Shown: piece by piece, positions 1-9,017 of the stretch
Position numbering within the stretch: the first letter of the stretch is position 1
Layout of the letters: every line of letters starts with the position of its first letter
Origin: Clostridia bacterium
GTDB lineage: Bacteria; Bacillota; Clostridia; Oscillospirales; CAG-272
Direction of reading: 5' to 3'
NCBI GenBank assembly: GCA_017622085.1
Contig: JAGARU010000124.1
Location: 1-64,000 of the forward strand
DNA length: 64,000 bases
The notes under the pieces: model-generated
What the model was told of the DNA's origin: nothing
The model's database searches: none
Seen by the model: the letters and a program-made list of their open reading frames with translations, nothing else
Made by a program: the position numbers and the translations under genes

Positions 1-267
1 CACCACCGCGATCACAATGGGCAAGCAATGGGTAATGGGAATCAGAACGGCATTAAACAGCATCTGGTTATATATGTAGTCCCGCGGTGTCGCAGAATAG
101 ATCTGATAGAAATATCCGCCTTGAATAAACAGAAAATCGGGAGAAGAGTTTTTGGTAATAACCTGGGTTCTTTGCTGAAGCATGATCAGGATTGCCGGAA
201 TGGAAAACAGCATCGCCGGCGAGCGGAAAATCCGCTTCATGGTTGTTGTAAACGTCTTTAAAAACAT
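1..267 (-). CDS. Partial polytopic membrane protein (ABC-2 permease-like?)
   Basis: Only the first 89 codons lie in the window; the gene continues past the left edge. It starts at ATG 267 with a clear AAGGAGAA ribosome binding site, 18 bases after the end of the preceding paralogue, so it is probably the last visible gene of the sigma-factor operon. The N-terminus is basic, with a hydrophobic stretch around residues 18-30, an extracytoplasmic-looking segment (residues 35-65) and a second hydrophobic stretch at the end. This resembles ABC-2 type permeases, but too little is present to be sure. The role is unknown. Confidence 0.6.
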   Translation of the reverse strand, partial: MFLKTFTTTMKRIFRSPAMLFSIPAILIMLQQRTQVITKNSSPDFLFIQGGYFYQIYSATPRDYIYNQMLFNAVLIPITHCLPIVIAVV

Positions 268-285
268 AAGTTCTCCTTTGGCATC

Positions 286-1938
286 TTATTTTAAAATGAT
301 TTGGAAGAAATACGGATTGTTTTCAGCATCGTTCATCAGGATATTGATGACATTTCCATAGGACATCAAAGAGGCGCCGTTCCGGTTCTGAATGTAGGGG
401 GCGCTATAATAGGCGCGCTCTAAAGCAAATTCTGCAATTGCTTTGTTTTTCGATTCTGTTACACGTGAGAAAGCCAAATACTCTTTATCAATCAGTTCCA
501 ATACGTATAACGCATCGTTACTAAGGAAATACCCTATGTAAGAATAGGTGGCACCGCTGCTTGAAGGAGAAATGGAAGATGAGGAAATGATTTCTCCGTT
601 TTGGACGATGACATAAAAGCTTTTCTTACTGAGGCCGGAATCGTAAACGATATGTAATTTGTTACCGGAATATTCAAAAAAGGGAACTTGCGTAGCACTG
701 GTGAGGCGAGAATCTGTAATCAATCCAAGCGAAGTAACCTTACCGTCGTTTAGATAGTATAAATAATGGCCTCTGTTTTTCATTTGGGAGTCAAGTGGGT
801 TTTCCGAATCATTTATATATTCAGAAGATAGGAAATACAGGCCACCGTTTTCATCGGCGGTAATGTTTGTTACAGAGGATTCTTTATGGTAAAAGGGTTC
901 GCTAAACTTTTTGCTCTCAATATCGTAAGATATAAAACAAAGTTTTCCGGAGTGTGGAATCTCGGAGCTTTCGTCTTCACTTGCTGTATCAATAGCGATC
1001 TCAAATGAATTGGTTGCATCGCTATAGCAAACACAGAAATTGGTGCACCAGTCCGTTGTATAAGTGCCGGGAATCAGCTGGAAATTTTTGTAGTCTGAAA
1101 TTTTTACGGCATCCACAAGAGATAGTCCATCCGCGTCCTTGTATTGATGGATTTGTACGCCTTCTTTGTATACAGAGATGATATACAGAACTCCATTTTT
1201 GTCAGATACGATACGAATGGGATCGATTGAGAATCTGGATTGGATTCCCATATCATTCTCAAACGTACGAGAAAAGCTTGCGATGGGAAAGGAACCAATT
1301 TTTATCCAACCGGTTGTTTCCGCGCGGTATAAGATTAACTCCGCCGATGCCTTCCCTCTATCTGCCAAATATCCGTTGGTGTATCCGCACGCAAGATAAG
1401 TCACTCCGTTTTGAGCCGTATAAAGATCGTAATATATAACTCCGTCTTTTCGTAGCTCTTGACCGGCTAATAGCATCGTGTCAGGTCCTCCCAAATCGGG
1501 AATTGAGTGAATATTTTTTATATACGTGCCAGTATCACCCACGCGATCAGCCAAAGAGAAGGAGTTGTTCATTATAAAGCCATCTACGTCCGTATGCACA
1601 GACTGTTCTGGTAAGCAAAAGGGAAGAATGATCGCCACCGCAAGCACCGCCGCCATGACAGAGATGATCGGCTTCCACGGCACCACTTTCGCCGTCATTG
1701 CCTTCTCAATGCAGTCTTCAACAGAAGAGAAGTTTTCTTTCACGTGCTTCTTTGGTTGCTTCATAAGCGAGATACAAAAGTCGACTACCCGTTCTTTATT
1801 GATTAGCTTTTTATATTTCTGCTTTGTCTTGATCACCGCCAAATAAACAGTGTCATACACAAATGTCTTGTCCGTGCATACAGTCCCGGCCGCTTTTTCG
1901 ATCTGCCCCGCGTGCAGTAAAAGCTGATTTAATCCCAT
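286..1938 (-). CDS. Membrane-anchored protein, third copy of tandem paralogue set
   Basis: About 550 residues: an N-terminal cytoplasmic helical region with CTDK and the conserved segment SLMKQPKKHVKENFSSVEDC, one membrane helix (about residues 90-112), then a long beta-rich extracytoplasmic domain. The N-terminal half is shared with the two upstream paralogues, while the outer domain differs strongly. The gene overlaps its neighbour as ATGA. Of two in-frame ATGs, the one at 1938 is better spaced from the GGAGG that lies inside the last codons of the preceding gene; 1944 is too close. I do not recognise a named family. Position in an ECF sigma operon suggests an anti-sigma or surface-sensing role, which is inference. 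Confidence 0.8.
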   Translation of the reverse strand: MGLNQLLLHAGQIEKAAGTVCTDKTFVYDTVYLAVIKTKQKYKKLINKERVVDFCISLMKQPKKHVKENFSSVEDCIEKAMTAKVVPWKPIISVMAAVLAVAIILPFCLPEQSVHTDVDGFIMNNSFSLADRVGDTGTYIKNIHSIPDLGGPDTMLLAGQELRKDGVIYYDLYTAQNGVTYLACGYTNGYLADRGKASAELILYRAETTGWIKIGSFPIASFSRTFENDMGIQSRFSIDPIRIVSDKNGVLYIISVYKEGVQIHQYKDADGLSLVDAVKISDYKNFQLIPGTYTTDWCTNFCVCYSDATNSFEIAIDTASEDESSEIPHSGKLCFISYDIESKKFSEPFYHKESSVTNITADENGGLYFLSSEYINDSENPLDSQMKNRGHYLYYLNDGKVTSLGLITDSRLTSATQVPFFEYSGNKLHIVYDSGLSKKSFYVIVQNGEIISSSSISPSSSGATYSYIGYFLSNDALYVLELIDKEYLAFSRVTESKNKAIAEFALERAYYSAPYIQNRNGASLMSYGNVINILMNDAENNPYFFQIILK

Positions 1939-1940
1939 CG

Positions 1941-3671
1941 TCATTCCTCCGATTCGGTGCTTTCACCCAGCACGATCTGGAAGAAATAGGTGGAGCGATT
2001 GGGGTCAACACCGACCAATTGCCCGTCCTTTGACGCAGGGATGATCATGTTGACAATATTTCCACCCGTTACGGAGGGCGTCAGATGCTTGTCCGTAAAG
2101 AACATAGAACCCGTATTATCCATCTTGGCGGGGAATAGGAATTCTCCCACCTTAACGGAGTACCCGTCCTCCGGCACACGGGCAAGCACAACGTACGTTC
2201 CGTTGATAAAGCAAAGGAAGTAGAGCTCGCCATCATGAAGGAAGAAGTCAAGATACTCGGTCTTGTCGCTGCTGACGTTGTAAAACTTTCTCTTTTGGAC
2301 AACTTCGCCGCTTTCGTTGTAGATCATATAATACCGCGCATTTTTGGTGTAGTATACCAAATGCACCTGCCCGTCAATTACTTCCAGCATTCCAAGATCG
2401 ATGTCGTTGCTCAAAACGTTTGAGGTGCCCAAAGGAACCGTGCTTATAATCTGTCCGTCCTTAACGTGGATCAGAGAAACGGCGTACTCGTCCGCACCGT
2501 TATCCGCATTTCCAAGGTAGGCTTCGCCTGTAAAGTACCATCCTCCCTTGCCGTCGTAGCATCCGCTATCAATCATAAGAAATGGACTGATAGAATTTTC
2601 CGGAACGGTGACAGTCTCCGAGAAGGCATTGCTTTTTGTATCAAACGTAAAGAACACCAAGCTTCTGAACTCATCATCCATATAATGATTATCAATGGAA
2701 GCGTATAAAGCAATGGATGATCGGGCTTGGTCGTATACGGCCTTGAACAAATTGCCCCATCCGTTACTTGAACCGTGTGTTCCGCTATCGCTGGAAATGA
2801 TGGTTTTTTCGGAGAGCCATAGCTGGTTTAAATAGGTCACCTCACCGTTTGCTCCGTAATAGTGGATCTGTATGCCGTTCGAATAGTGGCTTATCAGGAA
2901 TGCGCCGCCCTTTTCGTCGGCCAAGGCATAGACGCGGGATACGGAGTAGTAGGTTTCCCATTCGTGGTAATACCGTTTCTCCTCTTCGTCGTATTTTTCT
3001 GCCCAATACCGATCAACGTAAAAGTTCACCTCAAAGCGTCCGGCTTCTTTCCACCCGTCGGTGTGAGCTTCGTAAACGATACATTCCGCCTTCTTCGTCT
3101 CGGTGTCTACGTAGGACAGGAAGTAGAGCGTCACCCCGTTTGCCGTTGTCACCGTCTCGCAAAAAACGTTACCGCGCGCGCCGTAAACGTGGTCGGCAAT
3201 CACCCGCGGATCGGCCGCCCCAAGCTCCTCCGGCACGTGGAGATTTTTTAACTGCACGTCACTATCTTTAACCAGATTTTCAAGAGCAGTAGTGCCCTCC
3301 ATCACAAACCCGGAGGCATCCACCGTGCGAACCTTGTCCGGTAGCACCGATGGCACGATCATTGCCACAGCCAGCACAACGGCCACGGCCGAGACGATCC
3401 ACCGCCACGGCACAACCTTCGCGGCGAGTGCCTTCTCAATGCAGTCCTCGACCGAAGAAAAATTCTCTTTCACGTGCTTCTTCGGTTGCTTCATGAGGGA
3501 AATACAAATCTCAACCGCCCGTTCCTTGTTTGCCAGCCCTTTGTACCTCTGCTTTGTCTTGATAACGGCAAGGTAAATGGTGTCGTATACCAATGACTTG
3601 TCCGTGCACATGGCCTCAGCGGATTTTGAGATCTTATCCGTATAGCTTAACAAGAACTGTTTTAATTCCAT
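1941..3671 (-). CDS. Membrane-anchored protein, second copy of tandem paralogue set
   Basis: About 576 residues with the same architecture as its neighbours: a cytoplasmic segment of about 90 residues, one membrane helix (about 93-112) and a large extracellular beta-rich domain. The cytoplasmic/TM half is almost identical to the first copy, also at the DNA level. The outer domain has short repeated patterns (residue blocks ending in VYEAHTDGW and YEAHEDGW are shared with copy one) suggestive of a propeller-like fold; that fold is inference. Start at 3671 preferred over 3677 because the GGAGG formed by the last codons of copy one is then 7 bases away. Product ends in TESEE, which encodes the ribosome binding site of the next gene. 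Confidence 0.8.
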   Translation of the reverse strand: MELKQFLLSYTDKISKSAEAMCTDKSLVYDTIYLAVIKTKQRYKGLANKERAVEICISLMKQPKKHVKENFSSVEDCIEKALAAKVVPWRWIVSAVAVVLAVAMIVPSVLPDKVRTVDASGFVMEGTTALENLVKDSDVQLKNLHVPEELGAADPRVIADHVYGARGNVFCETVTTANGVTLYFLSYVDTETKKAECIVYEAHTDGWKEAGRFEVNFYVDRYWAEKYDEEEKRYYHEWETYYSVSRVYALADEKGGAFLISHYSNGIQIHYYGANGEVTYLNQLWLSEKTIISSDSGTHGSSNGWGNLFKAVYDQARSSIALYASIDNHYMDDEFRSLVFFTFDTKSNAFSETVTVPENSISPFLMIDSGCYDGKGGWYFTGEAYLGNADNGADEYAVSLIHVKDGQIISTVPLGTSNVLSNDIDLGMLEVIDGQVHLVYYTKNARYYMIYNESGEVVQKRKFYNVSSDKTEYLDFFLHDGELYFLCFINGTYVVLARVPEDGYSVKVGEFLFPAKMDNTGSMFFTDKHLTPSVTGGNIVNMIIPASKDGQLVGVDPNRSTYFFQIVLGESTESEE

Positions 3672-3673
3672 CA

Positions 3674-5434
3674 TCATTCCTCCGATTCAACAGCTTCACC
3701 TAATAGGATCTGCACAAAGTAGGTGGGGGGATACGATCCGTCCGCGCGGTTTTTTGTTCCCGGAGCAATTAGATTTAATACGTTGCCGCCGGAAATAAAG
3801 GACGTTTTGTGTCGGCTTCCAAATACAAAGGTGTACTTTAATTCATCCGGGTACAGATATTCACCGACTCGCACGGGGTATCCGTCCTCGCCAACCCGCG
3901 CCAGCACCAGATACGTGTCGTTTATGTAACATAAGTAATAGTTTTCTCCCTCATGGCGGAAGAAGAGAAGATAACGAATACTGTCCGTGCTGGGCGCGTA
4001 GAAGCGGTACTTTTTTACGATCTCTCCCGCTTCATTAAGGAGCATACAGTAGTTTCCGCGATTGGAGCTAAACATCAAATGGATGCCTTCCGCATCCTTT
4101 GCTAACAGACAAGGTCGGATTCGATCCCCCGCGGATTTGCCCTGATCAATGGGAATCGACCAAAGAATCTTACCGTCCCTTACGTAGGAGAGGGAATAGC
4201 GAAGGGTATAATCGCCGTTCTCATCGAATCCAGCCTCCGCATCAAACACGTTTGATGCCATATAATAGCCGCCGTTTGTATCGTATAGGATCAGATCGGG
4301 GCCGAGCCCGTCGGTGACTGTCTTAAAATCTTCATCTGCGGTAACTTTCTCTCGGAATTTTTCCTCCATCACGTCAAATCCCAAAAAGAAGAATTGATAT
4401 TCATTAAGATTTTCATCCATGGTAAGATGACTTGTTTGGGTGTAGATCTCAATGAAGTTGGTATTCACGTCCCAAAAGGCATAAATGTCAGAGGTCCAAT
4501 CGTTGCTGACGTCTTCGTACCTGTTAAAATGCTGACTGCCATCATCCAACCAAATGTGGTCTAATTCCTCGATCGTTCCGTCCGCATTGTAGCGATGCAT
4601 TTGGAGGCCGTTCCGGTAATTGGTCAGAATGTATACGTTTCCGGCCTCATCGGGAAGGGTAGTAATACGAGAGGGCCAGAAAAAGGTATGCCGTCCGGAA
4701 TAGTCCTTCCCATTCTCATGGTAGAGCTGGCCCAAGTACATATTTGTCACAAAATAAGCCGTTTCAAACCTTCCGGCCTCGTGCCATCCGTCCTCATGTG
4801 CCTCATAAACGATGCACTCCGAGCGTTTTTCATCCTTGTGGACGTAGACCATGAAGAACAGAGTTACACCGTTTGCCGTAGTAACCGTTTCGTATCGTAC
4901 GTGTTCAATATCCTTCAGTGTTAAACTTTTTTCGTGTCGAGGATCAGGCAGCGTTTCAGAATCCAGAACGCCGAAATCCTTCGGCTCATGAAGATTCTTT
5001 AGTTGCACGTTACTGCCCTCAATTAAATTTTCAAGAGCAACGGCTCCCTCCATCACAAACCCGGAGGCATCCACCGTGCGGACCTTGTCCGGTAACACCG
5101 ATGGCACGATCATTGCCACCGCCAGTACAACGGCCACGGCCGAGACGATCCACCTCCACGGCACAACCTTCGCCGAGAGAGCCTTCTCGATGCAGTCCTC
5201 GACCGAAGAAAAACTCTCTTTCACGTGCTTCTTCGGCTGCTTCATGAGAGAAATACATACGTCAACCGCCCGCTCCTTGTTTGCCAGCTTTTTATATTTC
5301 TGTTTTGTTTTAATGATCGCCAGATAAATGGTATCGTGTACGAATGCCTCATCGGTGCATATAGCCTTTGCGGCTTGTGCCAAACGGTCGCTATTTTCGC
5401 TCAGTAATTTAGTCAGCGTGGAATTATTTTTCAT
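3674..5434 (-). CDS. Membrane-anchored protein, first copy of tandem paralogue set
   Basis: 586 residues. Residues 1-92 are cytoplasmic and helical with CTDEAFVHDTIYLA and an IKTKQKYK motif; residues about 95-114 form a membrane helix; the rest is an extracytoplasmic beta-rich domain. Start ATG 5434 has GGAGGA seven bases upstream, and the gene overlaps the DUF4367 gene by 11 bases. It lacks the HxxxCxxC zinc motif of classical anti-sigma factors, so it is not an obvious ZAS-domain protein. Being directly downstream of an ECF sigma and a DUF4367 protein suggests membership in that signalling unit. Exact function unknown. Confidence 0.8.
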   Translation of the reverse strand: MKNNSTLTKLLSENSDRLAQAAKAICTDEAFVHDTIYLAIIKTKQKYKKLANKERAVDVCISLMKQPKKHVKESFSSVEDCIEKALSAKVVPWRWIVSAVAVVLAVAMIVPSVLPDKVRTVDASGFVMEGAVALENLIEGSNVQLKNLHEPKDFGVLDSETLPDPRHEKSLTLKDIEHVRYETVTTANGVTLFFMVYVHKDEKRSECIVYEAHEDGWHEAGRFETAYFVTNMYLGQLYHENGKDYSGRHTFFWPSRITTLPDEAGNVYILTNYRNGLQMHRYNADGTIEELDHIWLDDGSQHFNRYEDVSNDWTSDIYAFWDVNTNFIEIYTQTSHLTMDENLNEYQFFFLGFDVMEEKFREKVTADEDFKTVTDGLGPDLILYDTNGGYYMASNVFDAEAGFDENGDYTLRYSLSYVRDGKILWSIPIDQGKSAGDRIRPCLLAKDAEGIHLMFSSNRGNYCMLLNEAGEIVKKYRFYAPSTDSIRYLLFFRHEGENYYLCYINDTYLVLARVGEDGYPVRVGEYLYPDELKYTFVFGSRHKTSFISGGNVLNLIAPGTKNRADGSYPPTYFVQILLGEAVESEE

Positions 5435-6146
5435 GACGGAGTCCTCCCAATAAAAGCTCTATGAGTGTGCTTGTGTGCTCGTATTCATTTACGATCTGCA
5501 AAACCTCATCCTCGCAGATCTCGCCGTACACGGTGAGCATAAAGACGGAATCCCGTCCGCTCCATACACACACCGTGCGGTCTTCCTCCCGGCAAAGCAG
5601 AATTTGCTGGCCGTTCCGATAAAACACGGTCGGCTCAAGCTCTCCTTTGGGAAAGAGAAGCTCTTCGCGGAAGGTGCTCTGCATGATCTGCAGAACGGTG
5701 CCGGATGCATTCCGATAGGATCGCACGTGTTGCCGCTCTTGTACGTGATGATGAATGAATACGTACCCGTCGGGGATGTATCCGGGCGATTCCACCCACC
5801 CAATCTCCGGCACGTCGATGCGAGTTTTATCGTATTCGTTGTAAAATACCACAAAGGCGTCCTTATCCTCCCGCCACATAAACTCCGGCATCAAGCCGAT
5901 GCCCATAGCCTCTACGGGGAATTTCAACGTAACGATCATCAAAAAGGATAAGGCAAAGGTCAGGATCTGCCGCCCCATCAGACGCAGGCCGGAATGGGCC
6001 CGGTCGCTCAGCTCCCACCGCTTTTTTTTCGGACGGAGCGCGGGCACGTGGATGCAGAGCTCCGACGGCTGTTCGGTGTAATATTCCTTTGCAAATTCCG
6101 CCAGCGCCTGACGGAGCTTGTCTTTTCCGCAGTTTCGATTATTCAT
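5424..6146 (-). CDS. DUF4367-type membrane protein next to ECF sigma factor
   Basis: 240 residues: a cytoplasmic N-terminus of about 55 residues, one membrane helix (about 57-80), then an extracytoplasmic domain containing WVESPGYIPDGYVF and a C-terminal part typical of the DUF4367 family, which in Firmicutes is commonly encoded directly after an ECF sigma factor. It probably acts as the membrane partner or anti-sigma factor of that sigma factor (family-context inference). It overlaps the sigma gene by 8 bases and has a GGAGA ribosome binding site, so translation is likely coupled. Confidence 0.75.
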   Translation of the reverse strand: MNNRNCGKDKLRQALAEFAKEYYTEQPSELCIHVPALRPKKKRWELSDRAHSGLRLMGRQILTFALSFLMIVTLKFPVEAMGIGLMPEFMWREDKDAFVVFYNEYDKTRIDVPEIGWVESPGYIPDGYVFIHHHVQERQHVRSYRNASGTVLQIMQSTFREELLFPKGELEPTVFYRNGQQILLCREEDRTVCVWSGRDSVFMLTVYGEICEDEVLQIVNEYEHTSTLIELLLGGLRHEK

Positions 6147-6693
6147 GAGAGTTCTCCTTTCTCAGTGCATTCGCCAAGGCCTGTTTGCCTCGCTTTAGTC
6201 GCATATTGGCGGTGGATTGCCGAATGTCCAGAGTCTTTGCAACCTCTAACGTAGGCATATCGTAAAGCAAAGCGAGAATCAGCACCTCGCGATAAATGGG
6301 CTTCATCCCCTCAATGGCCCGGCGGATGGTCTCTACCGTTTCCTCCGCGCAAAGCTGGTACAGCACCGGGTCGTGGATGTCCGTTCCATCCGTTTCTTCC
6401 TCATCCTCCGGCAGGGGAACGGTACCCCGACGGCGCTTTTTGTCAAGCAATGCGCGGGCGCGCCCCTCCACCGTCAGCATAACGTAGGAGGAAAGCATGG
6501 CCTCGTTCTCAAACTGCAATCGGTCCGCGTGGGCGGCTATGTAGCCCCACGCATCCTGCATGGCATCCTCCGCGTCGTGGTAATTTCCATTCAAAAGACG
6601 GAGCGCCCGTCGCATGGTGGCTTCCTTATAGCGGTCGTAGATCGCATCAAAGGAAATTGGTTTGCCCGCTAAAATGGGCATAGAATTGCTCAT
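6139..6693 (-). CDS. ECF-type RNA polymerase sigma factor
   Basis: About 184 residues from ATG 6693 (195 if the upstream ATG 6726 is used; that ATG directly abuts its GGAGG and is therefore less likely). Region 2 is visible as AEDAMQDAWGYIAAHA and region 4 as the helix-turn-helix LEVAKTLDIRQSTANMRLKR. It recruits RNA polymerase to alternative promoters. It is the first gene of a five- or six-gene operon with a DUF4367 membrane protein and three paralogous membrane-anchored proteins. The usual expectation is release on an envelope signal; the signal is not apparent from the sequence. Confidence 0.88.
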   Translation of the reverse strand: MSNSMPILAGKPISFDAIYDRYKEATMRRALRLLNGNYHDAEDAMQDAWGYIAAHADRLQFENEAMLSSYVMLTVEGRARALLDKKRRRGTVPLPEDEEETDGTDIHDPVLYQLCAEETVETIRRAIEGMKPIYREVLILALLYDMPTLEVAKTLDIRQSTANMRLKRGKQALANALRKENSHE

Positions 6694-7005
6694 AATCGGT
6701 ATCCGCTCCCACAGGGGGGCGTCCATCCTCCTTTCTCAAAGGATACTCGGTTTCCATTCATAAGACAGAACAGAACACGAGGCGCTTTTTTCACAAAAAC
6801 CGGAAAACTTTTTTGTTTTTGGATAAATGACCAAACGCTTCTTGCTTTTTTTGTGCGAAACATTCATTCACTAAAAGTATACCATAAAATGACCCCTTGG
6901 ATCATATCGCACCGCAATTTGCCATGAATATGCCGCTTCCCCGCGACCTTTTATCCTGTAATACCAAAAAATCGCCGGACCTTTTTCCGCGTAGCTCTGA
7001 ATCTC
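6694..7005. other. Intergenic region between sigma operon and GH29 gene
   Basis: About 310 bases between divergent genes, with A/T-rich stretches and no convincing ORF. On the minus strand there is an extended -10 candidate (TGGTATACT, 6876-6884) without a good -35, and closer to the sigma gene an unusual segment (6759-6797), a possible self-recognised ECF promoter. Nothing else seen. Confidence 0.4.
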
Positions 7006-7034
7006 TTGACAATACCACCCAAATTTGTTATCTT
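7006..7034 (+). promoter_or_regulatory. Promoter of GH29 gene
   Basis: TTGACA (7006-7011), 17-base spacer, TATCTT (7029-7034). It implies transcription start near 7041, only about 25 bases before the chosen ATG at 7067, which argues against using the in-frame TTG at 7049. Confidence 0.75.
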
Positions 7035-7066
7035 AGTGGTGAAAACTTTTGAAACGGAGACGTGCG

Positions 7067-8338
7067 ATGATCGGTACAAACAAGCAATTGGACTTTTTAA
7101 GCTGGGAATTCGGTGCCTTTTTCCACTTTGGCATTCGCTCCTTTTATCCGGGACATAAGGACTGGGACGGCATAGAGATGCCCGCCGAGGGCTTTGATCC
7201 GGCGGAGCTGGACTGTGAGCAATGGATCAAAACCGTGAAGGCCGCCGGCGCTACCTACGCTATTTTGACCTGCAAGCACCACGACGGCTTTGCGCTCTGG
7301 CCCTCTGCTTACTCCCGATACAGCGTGGCTAACTCCCCTTGGCGGGACGGTCAGGGAGACGTGGTTCGGGAATTTACGGATGCCTGCCGCAAGCACGGCC
7401 TGAAAGTGGGCCTGTATTATTCCCCCGCTCAGTGGGGAAGCCATGCCATCCCCTTTGAGAACGGCAAGGCCTACGACGACTATTTTATTAATCAGATCGG
7501 CGAGCTTTTAACCGGCTACGGCAAGATCGACTACCTTTGGTTTGACGGCTGTGGCTCCGAGGGGCATGAGTACGACCGCGCCCGTATTGTGGCAGAGATC
7601 CATCGGATGCAGCCGGAGATTTTAACCTTCTGCGACCCGGAATGGACTCCCGGCGTGCGCTGGGTTGGCAATGAAGACGGCTACGCCTCGCTCAACAACC
7701 CCTTAGTGGTATCCTCCACCGATTTTTCGGAGCTGGCCAAGGAAGCTCAGCTCTTAAGCGAGGCCGCCTTCCTGCCGTCGGAGTGCGACTGCAAGCTCCG
7801 TGCCACGTGGTTCTACGACCTCAACGAGGAAACCATCAAAAGCGTGGATGAGCTTTTTGGCATGTACGAAATGTCCGTAGGTCATGGCTCCAATTTCCTC
7901 TTGAACATCGGCCCGGATTCCCGCGGCCTTCTGCCGGAGGCAGACGTTAAACAGGTTCTCGCCTTGGGCGAGCGCATTCGCGCGGCCTACGGTACACCGG
8001 CTAACTATACCGCCCTCACGCAAAACGGCAACGTATATACCGTGGAGCACGCGGAGCATAAGAACGGAGACTGGATCCTCCCGAAGCCCGACCGCCTCAT
8101 TAACCGGGTGGTTCTGCAGGAGGATCTGATCAAGGGGCAGTCCATTGAAGCCTTCCGGATCTACGCCTATCTGCCCCACTATAAGCACAAAAGGATCCTT
8201 GTGTACGAGGGTCGCACCGTCGGCCACAAGGTCATCTGTCCCATCGGTGCCATTCGCGCCTCCAAGCTGGAGGTGGAGATCACCCAGTGGCAGGGCGAGC
8301 ATTGCCTAACGGACGTCAAGGCCTACTACGTGCGCTGA
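7067..8338 (+). CDS. Alpha-L-fucosidase family glycoside hydrolase (GH29)
   Basis: 423 residues. The GH29 barrel signature is plain: FGAFFHFGIRSFYPG near the start, CKHHDGF (about residues 69-75) and LWFDG, where Asp160 matches the family's catalytic nucleophile. Family members remove alpha-linked fucose from glycans. No signal peptide is visible, so it should act in the cytoplasm on imported oligosaccharides. ATG 7067 is chosen over TTG 7049 because it has GGAGA six bases upstream and the promoter lies just before it. It is followed 9 bases later by tag, an unrelated repair gene probably co-transcribed. Good match; substrate is inferred. Confidence 0.9.
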   Translation: MIGTNKQLDFLSWEFGAFFHFGIRSFYPGHKDWDGIEMPAEGFDPAELDCEQWIKTVKAAGATYAILTCKHHDGFALWPSAYSRYSVANSPWRDGQGDVVREFTDACRKHGLKVGLYYSPAQWGSHAIPFENGKAYDDYFINQIGELLTGYGKIDYLWFDGCGSEGHEYDRARIVAEIHRMQPEILTFCDPEWTPGVRWVGNEDGYASLNNPLVVSSTDFSELAKEAQLLSEAAFLPSECDCKLRATWFYDLNEETIKSVDELFGMYEMSVGHGSNFLLNIGPDSRGLLPEADVKQVLALGERIRAAYGTPANYTALTQNGNVYTVEHAEHKNGDWILPKPDRLINRVVLQEDLIKGQSIEAFRIYAYLPHYKHKRILVYEGRTVGHKVICPIGAIRASKLEVEITQWQGEHCLTDVKAYYVR

Positions 8339-8347
8339 GAGGGATTT

Positions 8348-8896
8348 ATGGAACAAAACAAACGGTGCGCATGGGTCAATTTGAAGAACGAGCGCTACGT
8401 CAAATATCACGATGAGGAGTGGGGCAAGCCCCTCCACGAGGACGGCCGGCTGTACGAGCTATTGATTTTGGAGAGCTTTCAGGCCGGTCTTTCCTGGGAA
8501 TGCATCTTAAATAAGCGGGAGGCCTTCCGCGCCGCGTTCGACGGGTTTGATCCCCATAAGGTGGTTGCCTATGGAGAGGAGAAGGTGGAGGAGCTGATGG
8601 CCAACCCCGGAATCGTTCGCAACCGCCGCAAAATTTTGGCAACCATCCGTAACACGGCTGTTTTTCTTGAAATCCAAAAGGAGTACGGCTCCTTTGACCG
8701 CTATATCTGGTCCTTCACAGAGGGCAGGGTGATCCGCGAGCCCTACGCGGAGCGCACCACCTCCCCCCTGTCCGACGCCATCTCCGCCGACCTGAAGCGG
8801 CGGGGGATGACCTTTGTTGGATCCACCATTCTTTACTCCTTTTTGCAGTCCATGGGAATTATTTTTGCCCACGGAGAGGAATGTAGCTCCCGCTGA
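8348..8896 (+). CDS. tag: DNA-3-methyladenine glycosylase I
   Basis: 182 residues, the usual Tag length. It removes 3-methyladenine from alkylated DNA in base excision repair. The family's structural zinc ligands appear at matching positions: Cys7, His21, His175 and Cys179 (AHGEEC near the C-terminus). RCAWV at the N-terminus and YHDEEWGKPLHED are typical Tag motifs. It probably shares the promoter of the GH29 gene, and its stop codon lies inside the following terminator hairpin. Confidence 0.96.
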   Translation: MEQNKRCAWVNLKNERYVKYHDEEWGKPLHEDGRLYELLILESFQAGLSWECILNKREAFRAAFDGFDPHKVVAYGEEKVEELMANPGIVRNRRKILATIRNTAVFLEIQKEYGSFDRYIWSFTEGRVIREPYAERTTSPLSDAISADLKRRGMTFVGSTILYSFLQSMGIIFAHGEECSSR

Positions 8897-8910
8897 TGCG
8901 GGAGTTTCTT
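8887..8910 (+). terminator. Intrinsic terminator after tag
   Basis: Stem CTCCCGC / GCGGGAG with a TGAT loop followed by TTTCTT. The loop contains the tag stop codon. Confidence 0.85.
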
Positions 8911-8957
8911 CCTTATTTACTATATGATGCATCATAAAATAAAAATTGGAATTGGTA

Positions 8958-8986
8958 TTGACAAGATTCGCCGTTTCTGCTATGAT
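8958..8986 (+). promoter_or_regulatory. Promoter of lipoprotein gene
   Basis: TTGACA (8958-8963), 17-base spacer, TATGAT (8981-8986). Transcription would start near 8993, just ahead of the GGAGG site. This rules out the longer reading frame that begins upstream at 8946. Confidence 0.85.
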
Positions 8987-9017
8987 GAAAGTAGATCAAA
9001 GAAGGAGGATCAAACAA

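Noticed and set aside
7049..7066. TTG start for the GH29 gene
   Set aside because: It lies only about 8 bases after the predicted transcription start, while ATG 7067 has the GGAGA site.
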